Shown here: positions 32,339 to 40,539 of the stretch, piece by piece
How the letters are laid out: each line of letters starts with the position of its first letter
Position numbering within the stretch: the stretch's first letter is position 1
Assembly: GCA_017501645.1 (NCBI GenBank)
Contig: JAFVWN010000030.1
Span: 1-43,528, forward strand
From: Clostridia bacterium
Lineage (GTDB): Bacteria > Bacillota > Clostridia > Christensenellales > UBA1242
Direction of reading: 5' to 3'
DNA: 43,528 bases
Notes under the pieces: model-generated
Databases searched by the model: none
The model's input: only the letters and a program-made list of their open reading frames with translations
Told to the model about the DNA's origin: nothing
Made by a program: the position numbers and the translations under genes

Positions 32339-34462
32339 ATGCAACTTAAGTTTATTCATAATGATATGGGTGAGTTTATGCCAAATAAGGCCAAGATTTT
32401 CTTTTCTTGTCATCCAGATGATTACAAATATTTTAATGAGATTTCAAAAGAAGTTTTGGATATTTCTTATTGCTTTTTTTATTATGCATTAGAAGATGGT
32501 TCTCCTCTTGATAAAGAGGAATGGGAGTTTTCTTTAAAAGAAATGAGTTTACTTGTCGTTCCAATTACAAGAAGATATCTTACTCAGCCAAACAGGGCTT
32601 TTGATGTTGACCTAGAAATTGCAAGAAAGTATCATATACCAATTTTACCTATAATGTGTGAAGAGGGTCTTGTTGAACTTTTTAATAAAAAATTTGGTCA
32701 GTATCAATTTTTGAGCAAAGTATCAACGGATGAAACTGAAGTTTCATATAAAGATAAGTTAACTGATTTTTTAAAATCAATCATTAAGAGCCAAGAACAG
32801 ACTGGTTTGATTATGCAAAATTTCAAAGGATTAGTCTTTTTGAGTTATCGTAAAAAGGATAGAGCGATTGCTCAAAAACTTATGAAAGAAATTCATAATG
32901 ATAAAGACCTTTATGATTTGTGTATTTGGTATGATGAATTTTTGACACCTGGTGAAAGCTTTAATAATGAAATTGCTATGCTTCTTCAAGCGAGTGATTT
33001 AATGATATTAAATGTTACCCCGAGTATTGTCGAAGAGGGTAACTATATTATTCAAGTTGAGTATCCAAACGCTCTTGCACTAAACAAACTTGTATTGCCA
33101 ATTGAGATGGTTGAAACAGATAAGAATAAACTTTCTGCCAATTATGAATTTTTGCCAAACCTTATTGATGTAAATGACAAAACAAGCATTCTAAAACAAA
33201 TAAAAAAGGCACTTGGTAAAAAGTTTAACGCTTCATACACAAAAGACAAACTAGAACATAAATATTATGTGGCTCTTGGTTATCTTGATGGACTTGGTGT
33301 TGCAAAGGATAGAGAACTTGGTGTAAAGCTTTTGAAAGAGTGTGCGGAAGCAGGCTATACTCCAGCTGTTTATGAACTTTCAACAATGTATATTTTAGGT
33401 AAGTGTGTAGAGCAAGATATAGAAAAAGGTATCTCTTTAAGAAATATGCTTTTGGATAAAGCCTATAAAATGGCTAGGAGCAAGAATATCAAAAACAAAC
33501 TTGTTGGAATTTCTCAATATCTTACAGAAATAGCAAGTCTGGTGCCTATTTATTATTTTGTTGGTAGAAATGAGTTAATTGATGAACTAAATATTGAAGC
33601 AAATAAACTTATAGAAGAGATTGATGAATATATTAAGAAAAAGAAAATTCCTCATAAACTAGAAGTTCTTCATAATGTTAACAAGGCTAAGTATTATATT
33701 TCAATGGGAGGAAAGTATTTTTCACGCTGTGAATATCAAAAAGCGGTGGATTGTCTTTTAAAAGCAGTTGAGCTCAACAAGTTTAGGCTTGAAGAAATGT
33801 GGCGTCAAGCAAACGGTGATGCACCTATTGATTATGAAAAACTAAAATCAATTACTATATTTGAAACCTATGATAATATAGGCCTATGCTATCTAAGATT
33901 AAAAGATTATAAAAATGCTGAATATTATCTTGAGACTTCTCACCAAAAGTTTAGAGAAATGCTGAGTGATGAAAATTTTTATGATACAGCAGACAGAGAT
34001 GATTTTGTTGTAAGATATGGCATTGTTGTTGCTTATCTTGGAGACCTTTATACTCAAACTAAAGAGTATGAGAAGGCTGAAAAGTTGTTTAAAGATACAA
34101 TCTCTAACCAAGAAATGCTTGTAAACACTAAGGGTGACTCTTATGAAGATGCGTTAATTTCATATATTTGTCATCTAGGTAAAGTTTATATTGATAGCGG
34201 AAGATATGTAGAAGCTGAAAAAGAACTTTTAAGAGCAAATGCTATTTTAGAAAGAAAACTTGCACTTAATGATAAGTCATTATTCCTTGTGCAAATTGGG
34301 AAATATAATGAATTTATGGGTGATTTGTGTTTTGCTCTCAATAAAAATGATGAAGCTCTTAAATATTATCAAAAAGCCGTTATTCAATATGTTAAGTTGA
34401 AAAACAATGATAAGTTTGCTGAAATAGACCAAAAAATTAGAGCCTTAAAAAAGGAGAATTAA
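32339..34462 (+). CDS. Double TIR-like domain protein with Sel1 and TPR repeats
   Basis: Predicted cytoplasmic signalling or NAD-processing protein. TIR-like domain 1 (about residues 18-150) starts KAKIFFSCHPDD and has LLVVPITRRYL and DVDLEIARKY (Glu93). TIR domain 2 (about 162-290) starts KGLVFLSYRKKD, with IWYDEFLTPGESF, SDLMILNVTPS and IIQVEY, where Glu241 is at the place of the TIR catalytic Glu. Sel1-type repeats follow (about 303-370, YLDGLGVAKDRELGVKLLKE), then TPRs to the C-terminus (about 440-700). ATG 32339 is chosen for GAGG at 32328-32331; GTG 32333 is too close to it. It is followed after 1 bp by another Sel1 protein, so the two are co-expressed. Whether either TIR is active cannot be told from sequence. 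Confidence 0.82.
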   Translation: MQLKFIHNDMGEFMPNKAKIFFSCHPDDYKYFNEISKEVLDISYCFFYYALEDGSPLDKEEWEFSLKEMSLLVVPITRRYLTQPNRAFDVDLEIARKYHIPILPIMCEEGLVELFNKKFGQYQFLSKVSTDETEVSYKDKLTDFLKSIIKSQEQTGLIMQNFKGLVFLSYRKKDRAIAQKLMKEIHNDKDLYDLCIWYDEFLTPGESFNNEIAMLLQASDLMILNVTPSIVEEGNYIIQVEYPNALALNKLVLPIEMVETDKNKLSANYEFLPNLIDVNDKTSILKQIKKALGKKFNASYTKDKLEHKYYVALGYLDGLGVAKDRELGVKLLKECAEAGYTPAVYELSTMYILGKCVEQDIEKGISLRNMLLDKAYKMARSKNIKNKLVGISQYLTEIASLVPIYYFVGRNELIDELNIEANKLIEEIDEYIKKKKIPHKLEVLHNVNKAKYYISMGGKYFSRCEYQKAVDCLLKAVELNKFRLEEMWRQANGDAPIDYEKLKSITIFETYDNIGLCYLRLKDYKNAEYYLETSHQKFREMLSDENFYDTADRDDFVVRYGIVVAYLGDLYTQTKEYEKAEKLFKDTISNQEMLVNTKGDSYEDALISYICHLGKVYIDSGRYVEAEKELLRANAILERKLALNDKSLFLVQIGKYNEFMGDLCFALNKNDEALKYYQKAVIQYVKLKNNDKFAEIDQKIRALKKEN

Positions 34463-34463
34463 T

Positions 34464-36056
34464 ATGGCAAAGAAGAAAACTGAAGAATTAAAAGAAGAAG
34501 TTGTTCAAACTGAGAGTGAAAATAACACAATTGTTGAAGAAAAACAAGAAGATATAGAAATATCTCAACTTGTGGCAAACATAGAAGAGGCAATAAGAAA
34601 AAGAGACGAGTTCATTAAATCTATTAATAAAAGGCCAAATGTAAATGTCTCAATGACGACTTTTGAAAATTATCAAATAGCTATGGGGCATTATTATAAA
34701 CAAGAATATAATAAAGCTTTCGAGTACTTTACTAAAGCGGCAGGTGGTAATCACAGCCCTAGTATGTATAAACTTGGAATGATGTATTGCAGAGGTGAAG
34801 CTGTTGAACGAGATTTTTCTAAGGCGTTGGAATGGTTTAAAAAAGCTATAAAAAATGACGGTGATGTAGATTCGGTCTTTTCTATCGCTACGCTCTATTC
34901 AAATGGCTGGGGTGTGCCTCAAGATAAAAGAAAGGCATTTGATCTTTATATGCAAGCAGCATTTAGTGACCATCCAGAAGCTCAAGCAGTGCTAGGAGTT
35001 CTTTATATGTCTGGAGTTCCAGGAATTGAGGCTTCTCCAGAAAAAGCTTTTCAGTGGTCGAAAACAGCGTTAAATAATGGACATAAGTCAGGTGCTTTAT
35101 TGGTTGGTAAACTTTATTTAACTGGTTTTGGTGGTGAAAAAGATGTTGAAAAGGGTATCAGTTATATAAAAATGGCGGCGGATAATGATGATGCTCTCGC
35201 TTGCTATGAACTTGGCAATCTTTATAGAAAGGGTGAGCATTTACCTCAAAATTATGATGAGGCGTTTAAGTACATATCTAAGAGTGCTGAGCAGGGTAAT
35301 GAATCGGGGATTCTTCTTTATGTTCAAATGCTTCTTTTGGGACAAGGTTGTGAAAAAGACATTGACAAAGGTCTTGATATGCTAGAAAAATATGTAAAAA
35401 AGACAAAATCAAAAGATGCGACTCTTGCTCTTGCAAACAACTATTTATATATTAAAGGTGTGCCTTCAAATCCAAAGAGAGCGGTTCAACTTTTGAAGCC
35501 TCTTCTTAATGATGAAGACCCAAGTGTTGTGTTTAATGCGCAATTTTTCTTGGGAGGAATGGTTAGTAAATTTGATATTGTTGAATGTGGTCTTACTTAT
35601 AAAGAAATTTTTGAATATTTGGAACTTTGCGAGAAAAATATTGATGCGTTCAACAAAAATGACAAAGCTCTTGTTTATTCTGCGCTTTATCAAATGTATC
35701 AAAACGGCAAGTACTTAAAAGCTGATGACACAAAGGCTGTATATTATATGGCTTGCGCAGTAGAAAATGAGCATTATGATTTATCTATTACTATGGCTGA
35801 AAGCTTTTTATATGGTAAGATGGGGTTAGATAAAGATGCCAAGAAAGGTTTTAAGTGTCTCAAAGAAGTAGAGAAAATAGATATGAGTCCTAGACTTGCC
35901 GAACTTCTTGTTGTGTGTTACAGAGATGGCTTAGGTACAACAAAGAGTATAAAAAATGCTAAGAAATATGCTAAGGTCTATGCAGAATTATCAGGCAAAG
36001 ATTATGAAACTGTTGAAAAAGAGTTTTTTCCAAAAGATGAAGAGTCTGCCGAATAA
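34464..36056 (+). CDS. Sel1-repeat protein coupled to the TIR protein
   Basis: A solenoid scaffold of about ten Sel1-like repeats (36-residue helix pairs such as YKLGMMYCRGEAVERDFSKA) after a charged, Glu-rich N-terminal helix (residues 1-50). There is no signal peptide or membrane segment, so it is cytoplasmic, unlike many secreted Sel1 proteins. The 530 residues end in an acidic tail. AAAGGAG lies at the very end of the upstream TIR gene and the intergenic gap is one base, which argues for translational coupling and a shared complex. Its own biochemical role is unknown. Confidence 0.82.
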   Translation: MAKKKTEELKEEVVQTESENNTIVEEKQEDIEISQLVANIEEAIRKRDEFIKSINKRPNVNVSMTTFENYQIAMGHYYKQEYNKAFEYFTKAAGGNHSPSMYKLGMMYCRGEAVERDFSKALEWFKKAIKNDGDVDSVFSIATLYSNGWGVPQDKRKAFDLYMQAAFSDHPEAQAVLGVLYMSGVPGIEASPEKAFQWSKTALNNGHKSGALLVGKLYLTGFGGEKDVEKGISYIKMAADNDDALACYELGNLYRKGEHLPQNYDEAFKYISKSAEQGNESGILLYVQMLLLGQGCEKDIDKGLDMLEKYVKKTKSKDATLALANNYLYIKGVPSNPKRAVQLLKPLLNDEDPSVVFNAQFFLGGMVSKFDIVECGLTYKEIFEYLELCEKNIDAFNKNDKALVYSALYQMYQNGKYLKADDTKAVYYMACAVENEHYDLSITMAESFLYGKMGLDKDAKKGFKCLKEVEKIDMSPRLAELLVVCYRDGLGTTKSIKNAKKYAKVYAELSGKDYETVEKEFFPKDEESAE

Positions 36057-36087
36057 TAAAAATATTTTTAAATTATAATATTTTAAC

Positions 36088-36125
36088 AAAAAAAGAATTG
36101 AGACACGCATCTCAATTCTTTTTTT
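36088..36125. terminator. Bidirectional terminator between convergent genes
   Basis: AAAAAAGAATTGAGA and TCTCAATTCTTTTTT pair around CACGCA, with T tails on both strands. It ends the Sel1 operon and the minus-strand gene. Confidence 0.92.
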
Positions 36126-36130
36126 ACTAA

Positions 36131-37879
36131 TTAATTTTGAGAAGAAACTTCTGTTTCTTGTTTTGGAGGTTGTTTGCCTGTAAGTGCTACATATATTTCT
36201 GCATCTATTTCATCATAAGTTGTTACTTCATAATCGAAAAATGCTTCATCTACAAGTTTTACAGCCATCTCAAGTTCTTCATTTGCTTTTGCTATAATAC
36301 CTTTAAGATTTTCAATAGCTTTTTTCTTAACAGGAATATCATTTTTATAAACAACTTTTGGATTTTTTGCTCTTTTTTCTCTTGCTTTTTTGTTGAGCTT
36401 TTTATTTGCTTCAATTTGTTTTTTATTAGCTTTATTTTCACAAGCTGTCCATACTAAATCAACAACAAGTCCTAAAACAAAGAGTGAGGCAGAAATAATT
36501 AAACCGTATTTTACAATTTGAATAATTTTATTAGCTCCGCCACCAAAAATTACAGTTACAATATCGTTGCTTATTAAGTGTGTAATTGTTCCAATTCCAA
36601 ACAAGATAAGAGCAGAAAGACCAATATATTCAAGAGCAATTACTAAGTATCGTAGCAATGCTTTGAACATAGGTGGTTTAATATTCATAAAATAGCAGAA
36701 TTTTTGAGCTCTTATAGGTCTTGACATTGTTAAGATTGAAAGCATTACAAATGTTGTTATAATTGAACCGCTAAGTCTGTGGATTTCTGTGTTTAGGTTA
36801 AGCCCTGTTTTTGCTGGGTCATTGACTAACCTGCAAACAACTATTGCATAAATCTTTACAGCAAGATACATTAATGAAAGTACAAGTATAACTCCAAGAA
36901 TATATCTAATTATAGAGAATGCTTTGTGTTCAAGGTCGTCAACTTTTTTGAACTTGCTTATAATCCAGTAAACAATCCAACTTAGCCAAGCAATTACAAC
37001 AGTAAACGCTCCAACAACGGCTGTTAGAATTTCAGCATAAGAGTATTCAGCGAGTCCTGTGCTTGCAATTATGGATTGGTCAAAAAGTATACCGTAAAGC
37101 ATAAGTCCAAATATCCCAGCGAGAACAGTAAAAATCCAGAATGTTATAGTAATGCCCTTGTTTCCGCTTTTTCCAGGGAAAGGAATAGGCTCAGGGTCTT
37201 CCATAAGCCCTCTAAAATCTTTTCTTGTATAATAATGTTCAGTCGCTCTTTTTTCATCTTCAACGATTTTTACACAATTGGCACCAGCTATTGATTTTCT
37301 TCCTTCAAGAACATCAAGATTATATTCTGCAGAGCCGGCTTTGTATACAAGTGATGAAAAGGTGAACAATTTGTTTTTTAATTGAATAAGTTTTTTGTAT
37401 TCTTCTTGCAAATCTTTATTATCAGGGAAGTCAGGTAAAACATTTTTAATTCTTTCGCAACTTTGCTCAATTAAATCTTTTGAGTGTTGATCCATTATTG
37501 TTTTTGGTTCGTCATGCGCAAGTTGTTGATATTTTGCAAGCATACAATTTGCAAATAATAAATTAATAGCAGGGTGATTTGGTAGTTTTTGCAAAAGGAC
37601 AGCTGTTTTTTGGATTGCTTCTGTAAACTTATTAGCTTTGTAGAGCTCGTTACATTCATTAAGAATATCGGTAACTTTTTCTGTGAGTTCTTTTGATTTT
37701 ACAGTAATATCGTGGTCTTCAAGTTCTTGGTCGACATTAATTACATACATACCACAAGATTCACATCTAGTTTCAACAAATCCTTCTTCAACATTAAGTT
37801 TTGAGTCGCACAAAGGGCAAGTATATTTTTTGCCATTCTCAAGAGTTGGCTCAGCTGGTTGTTTTTTAGTTTTTGCCAT
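36131..37879 (-). CDS. Zinc-ribbon, helical and multi-pass membrane protein of unknown function
   Basis: The N-terminal zinc ribbon has CPLC (about residues 21-24) and CESC (about 39-42). A soluble TPR-like helical part follows (about 60-190, for example YKANKFTEAIQKTAVLL). Five or six hydrophobic segments lie between about 245 and 480 (ITFWIFTVLAGIFGLML and later ones), then a lysine-rich cytoplasmic tail with coiled-coil character. No enzyme motif was recognised. AAGGAG lies 6 bases upstream of the ATG. It has its own promoter and shares a terminator with the facing Sel1 operon. A sensor or scaffold at the membrane is possible but unproven. Confidence 0.75.
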   Translation of the reverse strand: MAKTKKQPAEPTLENGKKYTCPLCDSKLNVEEGFVETRCESCGMYVINVDQELEDHDITVKSKELTEKVTDILNECNELYKANKFTEAIQKTAVLLQKLPNHPAINLLFANCMLAKYQQLAHDEPKTIMDQHSKDLIEQSCERIKNVLPDFPDNKDLQEEYKKLIQLKNKLFTFSSLVYKAGSAEYNLDVLEGRKSIAGANCVKIVEDEKRATEHYYTRKDFRGLMEDPEPIPFPGKSGNKGITITFWIFTVLAGIFGLMLYGILFDQSIIASTGLAEYSYAEILTAVVGAFTVVIAWLSWIVYWIISKFKKVDDLEHKAFSIIRYILGVILVLSLMYLAVKIYAIVVCRLVNDPAKTGLNLNTEIHRLSGSIITTFVMLSILTMSRPIRAQKFCYFMNIKPPMFKALLRYLVIALEYIGLSALILFGIGTITHLISNDIVTVIFGGGANKIIQIVKYGLIISASLFVLGLVVDLVWTACENKANKKQIEANKKLNKKAREKRAKNPKVVYKNDIPVKKKAIENLKGIIAKANEELEMAVKLVDEAFFDYEVTTYDEIDAEIYVALTGKQPPKQETEVSSQN

Positions 37880-37910
37880 AGTTACTCCTTATTTGTTAGT
37901 TACTAGAACA

Positions 37911-37939
37911 ATTATAACATTATATAATTGACAAATCAA
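37911..37939 (-). promoter_or_regulatory. Promoter of the zinc-ribbon membrane protein
   Basis: On the minus strand TTGATT (37939-37934), 17-bp spacer, TATAAT (37916-37911). Confidence 0.7.
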
Positions 37940-38053
37940 ATAAATACATAAACTTAATAATAATTAATTGAATTAATTACTTATCATTTTATAAAAAATC
38001 AACTTATTTTTAACAGAAGCCTCAAAAAAAGGTGGGAATGTAATATTATATCT

Positions 38054-38146
38054 ATAGAAAAAAATTCGTTCAATCCGTCAGCAAAACTTGCATTATTAAT
38101 ATGTATAGCTCTTGATAAAAAGTTTGAAGATATTTTCTATTTTTAA
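38054..38146 (+). pseudogene. Remnant of an XRE-family regulator (C-terminal part only)
   Basis: The open frame reads IEKNSFNPSAKLALLICIAL and then DKKFEDIFYF before TAA 38144-38146. This matches the end of small XRE/YgzD-type helix-turn-helix regulators (IEKNKYNPSLxLAxKIAxxFxxxIEDIF). The first 35 or so residues, with most of the HTH, are missing: no start codon, ribosome binding site or matching sequence is seen upstream. It is a decayed gene fragment in the gap between two divergently oriented genes. Confidence 0.6.
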
Positions 38147-38207
38147 GAAACTAAGTGATATTAATTGCTATATTTTTATGTTGTAAATTTAGTTGAAAAA
38201 ATAAGTC

Positions 38208-38236
38208 TTGAAAAATATAAAAATGCGTGTTATAAT
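38208..38236 (+). promoter_or_regulatory. Promoter of the 38256 gene
   Basis: TTGAAA (38208-38213), 17-bp spacer, TATAAT (38231-38236). Confidence 0.8.
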
Positions 38237-38255
38237 TTATTTAAGAGGTGATAAT

Positions 38256-38876
38256 ATGTTTGGAAAGAAAAGAAGAGATGATACTCAAAAATTATTTGAT
38301 ACTTTTATGACTCAAAGAATTAAGGGGACTCCATTCGCTTTTTCAACAGATGATGTCGTTGTTTTGACTAATAGCGGTGTTGTTTATAAAGATTTGCTTG
38401 GTAGTGAAAAATATAAAAATGCAAAAAATCAAGCTGAAGGAAAACCTGTTTCTCGTATCGTTGAATACAAGGACCTTGGTCTTGGAAGCCACGAACTTTC
38501 TAAAGATATTGTTCTTAGAGATTCTTTGAAGCACGCATTATTGTTTGGAGCAATCAAAACTAAGTATCCTGGAGAAAAGGATTATGTTGGTGGTAGCCAC
38601 ACTCTTATTTTGGCTACAAATCCAGAGCAATTAAAAGGCTTCATTGATGGGGTCGTAAGACAACACATTTTAGAGCACGGCATTAATGTTGCAAAGAAAG
38701 AGAAGTGGGATACAAGTTGGCTTCCTTGCTTATTTACAATGCTCACTATTGACAATAATCTGGTATATGAGTCTGCGCTATTTGAACATCCAGAAACAGA
38801 GCAAGAAGCTGTTGCAAAGCTTAATAGTGAAATAAACATTATTACAAAAGTTATTCCTGAAAAAGGTGAGGAATAA
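38256..38876 (+). CDS. Uncharacterised soluble protein
   Basis: I do not recognise this 206-residue protein. It starts MFGKKRRDDTQKLF, has no signal peptide or membrane segment, and looks like a mixed alpha/beta domain (VVVLTNSGVVYKDLLGS, DYVGGSHTLILATNPEQLKGF), ending in a charged tail. ATG 38256 has GAGGTG 7-8 bases upstream; an in-frame ATG at 38208 overlaps the -35 element and is rejected. It is a single-gene unit with promoter and terminator, between the zinc-ribbon gene and the SLOG gene. Confidence 0.72.
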   Translation: MFGKKRRDDTQKLFDTFMTQRIKGTPFAFSTDDVVVLTNSGVVYKDLLGSEKYKNAKNQAEGKPVSRIVEYKDLGLGSHELSKDIVLRDSLKHALLFGAIKTKYPGEKDYVGGSHTLILATNPEQLKGFIDGVVRQHILEHGINVAKKEKWDTSWLPCLFTMLTIDNNLVYESALFEHPETEQEAVAKLNSEINIITKVIPEKGEE

Positions 38877-38895
38877 AATTAAATATTAAAAATAT

Positions 38896-38927
38896 AGAAC
38901 ATCTGTTTGACAGGTGTTCTTTTTTTG
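38896..38927 (+). terminator. Intrinsic terminator after the 38256 gene
   Basis: AGAACATCTGT (38896-38906), loop TTG, ACAGGTGTTCT (38910-38920), then a T run. Confidence 0.93.
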
Positions 38928-38952
38928 TTTACAATATAATAAAGGAGTTAGT

Positions 38953-39543
38953 ATGGCAGAAGATAATATTGGTTATAAGAAAATAGATGCTTCTATTTTT
39001 GATCTTAATAAAAGTAAAATTTTAGAGATTGTTGATTCTCTTGAGATAAAAGAAGGTTCAGTTGTTTGTTTTACAGGAAACAGACCTGCTTCTCTCCCGT
39101 GGAAAAGTAATGAGAATTGTGATTTGTTCCTATCTTTTAAAAGCAACATTAAGTTTTTTTTTGAGGAGCTTATTAAAAAAGGTGTAACAAAATTTATTTC
39201 AGGGATGGCTATGGGGTTTGATATTATTATGGCTGAGATTATTTTGGAACTCAAAGCGGATTATCCTGTTGAGATTGAGGGGGCTCTTCCTTGTATTGGT
39301 CAAGAAGATAAGTGGACGAGTGGTTATAAAAATAGATATAGGGCATTGCTTGAAAAATTAGACACAACAACACTTGTTTCTAACTTTAGATACTTTGAAG
39401 GCTGTTTTCATATTAGAAATCATTATATGGTTAACAATGCAGACATTGTTGTTGCTGGAAGTTTTAAAGAGGGTGGCGGAACAGCTTCAACTGTTGAGTA
39501 TGCTAAGAAACATAATAAACAAATTGTTATGTTTAAATTATAA
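38953..39543 (+). CDS. YpsA-type SLOG-family protein (DUF1273)
   Basis: Rossmann-like protein of the SLOG superfamily, whose members bind nucleotides or NAD-derived ligands. The signature CFTGNRPASLPW starts the domain at about residue 38. FISGMAMGFDIIMAEIIL, then YPVEIEGALPCIGQEDKW, RNHYMVNNADIVVAG and GGGTASTVEYA follow the DUF1273 pattern. Bacillus YpsA is linked to cell division, but the biochemical role is unknown. The 196 residues include about 35 N-terminal residues not found in the minimal family. AAAGGAG lies 6 bases before the ATG. Confidence 0.85.
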   Translation: MAEDNIGYKKIDASIFDLNKSKILEIVDSLEIKEGSVVCFTGNRPASLPWKSNENCDLFLSFKSNIKFFFEELIKKGVTKFISGMAMGFDIIMAEIILELKADYPVEIEGALPCIGQEDKWTSGYKNRYRALLEKLDTTTLVSNFRYFEGCFHIRNHYMVNNADIVVAGSFKEGGGTASTVEYAKKHNKQIVMFKL

Positions 39544-39584
39544 ATAATTTTACAAAAAAATTGATTTTTTGTGTCTGTTTTTTG

Positions 39585-39613
39585 TTGACAAAATCATTAG
39601 GTTGGTATATTCT
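39585..39613 (+). promoter_or_regulatory. Promoter of the ctsR operon
   Basis: Perfect TTGACA (39585-39590), 17-bp spacer, TATTCT (39608-39613). Confidence 0.7.
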
Positions 39614-39623
39614 AAATATAAGG

Positions 39624-39640
39624 TTTGACTTTCTTTGACC
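39624..39640 (+). promoter_or_regulatory. CtsR operator
   Basis: TTTGACT-ttc-TTTGACC, which on the other strand is GGTCAAA-gaa-AGTCAAA, the canonical CtsR tandem heptad. It overlaps the expected transcription start, so the CtsR encoded next should repress its own operon until heat or other stress. Confidence 0.9.
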
Positions 39641-39687
39641 TTTAAAAAGAGGGTATCATATAAAAATCTTTTAATAGGAGATTGTTT

Positions 39688-40152
39688 ATGGCAAATATTA
39701 GCGATATTATTGAGCAATTTATTTTAAAAACTTTAGGTGAAGACCAAAGTGTTGATATTTCAAGAAATGAGCTTGCAAGTTTCTTTTCTTGTGCGCCAAG
39801 CCAAATTAATTATGTTCTTGAAACTCGTTTTACTCTAGATAGAGGTTTCGTTAAAGAGAGTAGGCGTGGCGGTGGTGGATACATAAAAATCAGTAAGATT
39901 AATGTTGAAGATGACAACTATATGAATAATCTTATTTTAGAAAGTGTTGGTGATGATCTTAGTTATAAAAGACTTTATCAAATTTTGGAAAAGCTTACAT
40001 ATGAAAAGATTATAACAAAAAGAGAGGCGGATATAATTTGCGCATCGCTTAATGATGAGTCACTTGCAATGCCTTTTACTGTAAAAGATTCAATAAGAGC
40101 AAGAGCATTCAAAAATGTACTTACAACATTGCTTTTATATAAGGAGGACTAA
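39688..40152 (+). CDS. ctsR: Transcriptional repressor CtsR
   Basis: Dimeric winged-helix repressor of class III heat-shock genes (clp). MANISDIIEQFILKTL and ISRNELASFFSCAPSQINYVL form the helix-turn-helix. RRGGGGYIKI is the glycine-rich wing that senses heat. The C-terminal helical domain binds McsB. The length of 154 aa is normal. ATG 39688 has AGGAG 7 bases upstream; TTG 39682 is too close to it. The mcsA start follows its stop with no gap. Confidence 0.96.
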   Translation: MANISDIIEQFILKTLGEDQSVDISRNELASFFSCAPSQINYVLETRFTLDRGFVKESRRGGGGYIKISKINVEDDNYMNNLILESVGDDLSYKRLYQILEKLTYEKIITKREADIICASLNDESLAMPFTVKDSIRARAFKNVLTTLLLYKED

Positions 40153-40539
40153 ATGTTTTATAATCCATTTGAAGCAACAAAAAATGATTTGGCGGGGCTT
40201 TTTAATGAAATGTACTATGAAACTCACGCTCCAAGAAAAGAAAACATCTATTGTAAAAGATGTAAGACTACTTTGCTTGATTTTTTAGAAACTGGTTTTG
40301 TTGGTTGTAGTAGTTGTTACCAAACATTTTTAAATGATGCAAAATCTTTCGCTTTTGATGTTCACGGAATGGGCGGTCATGTTGGTAAAGCTCCAAAAAG
40401 AGAAGCAACAAAAGCTGTGAAAATGCGTGAACTTGAAAATCTTATTAAAGAGAAAGAAAAAGCTCTTCGTATTGAAGATTATGACAGGGCTAAAGAGCTT
40501 AAAAGATTAATTGACAACTTGAAGGAGGAACTCAAATGA
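40153..40539 (+). CDS. mcsA: Protein-arginine kinase activator McsA (single zinc finger)
   Basis: Activates McsB and tunes CtsR regulation. One zinc-binding module is seen (CKRC at about 34-37 with CSSC at about 52-55), followed by the C-terminal UVR domain (about 91-128, LENLIKEKEKALRIEDYDRA). The Bacillus protein has two zinc modules; here the N-terminal one is missing, and the 128 residues are correspondingly shorter. Its stop overlaps the mcsB start (ATGA), showing coupling. Confidence 0.92.
   Translation: MFYNPFEATKNDLAGLFNEMYYETHAPRKENIYCKRCKTTLLDFLETGFVGCSSCYQTFLNDAKSFAFDVHGMGGHVGKAPKREATKAVKMRELENLIKEKEKALRIEDYDRAKELKRLIDNLKEELK

Noticed and set aside
32161..32349. Possible small membrane protein between the unknown gene and the TIR gene
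   Set aside because: GTG start on the stop of the previous gene, no ribosome binding site, and overlap with the TIR gene. The hydrophobic character follows from A+T-rich sequence.
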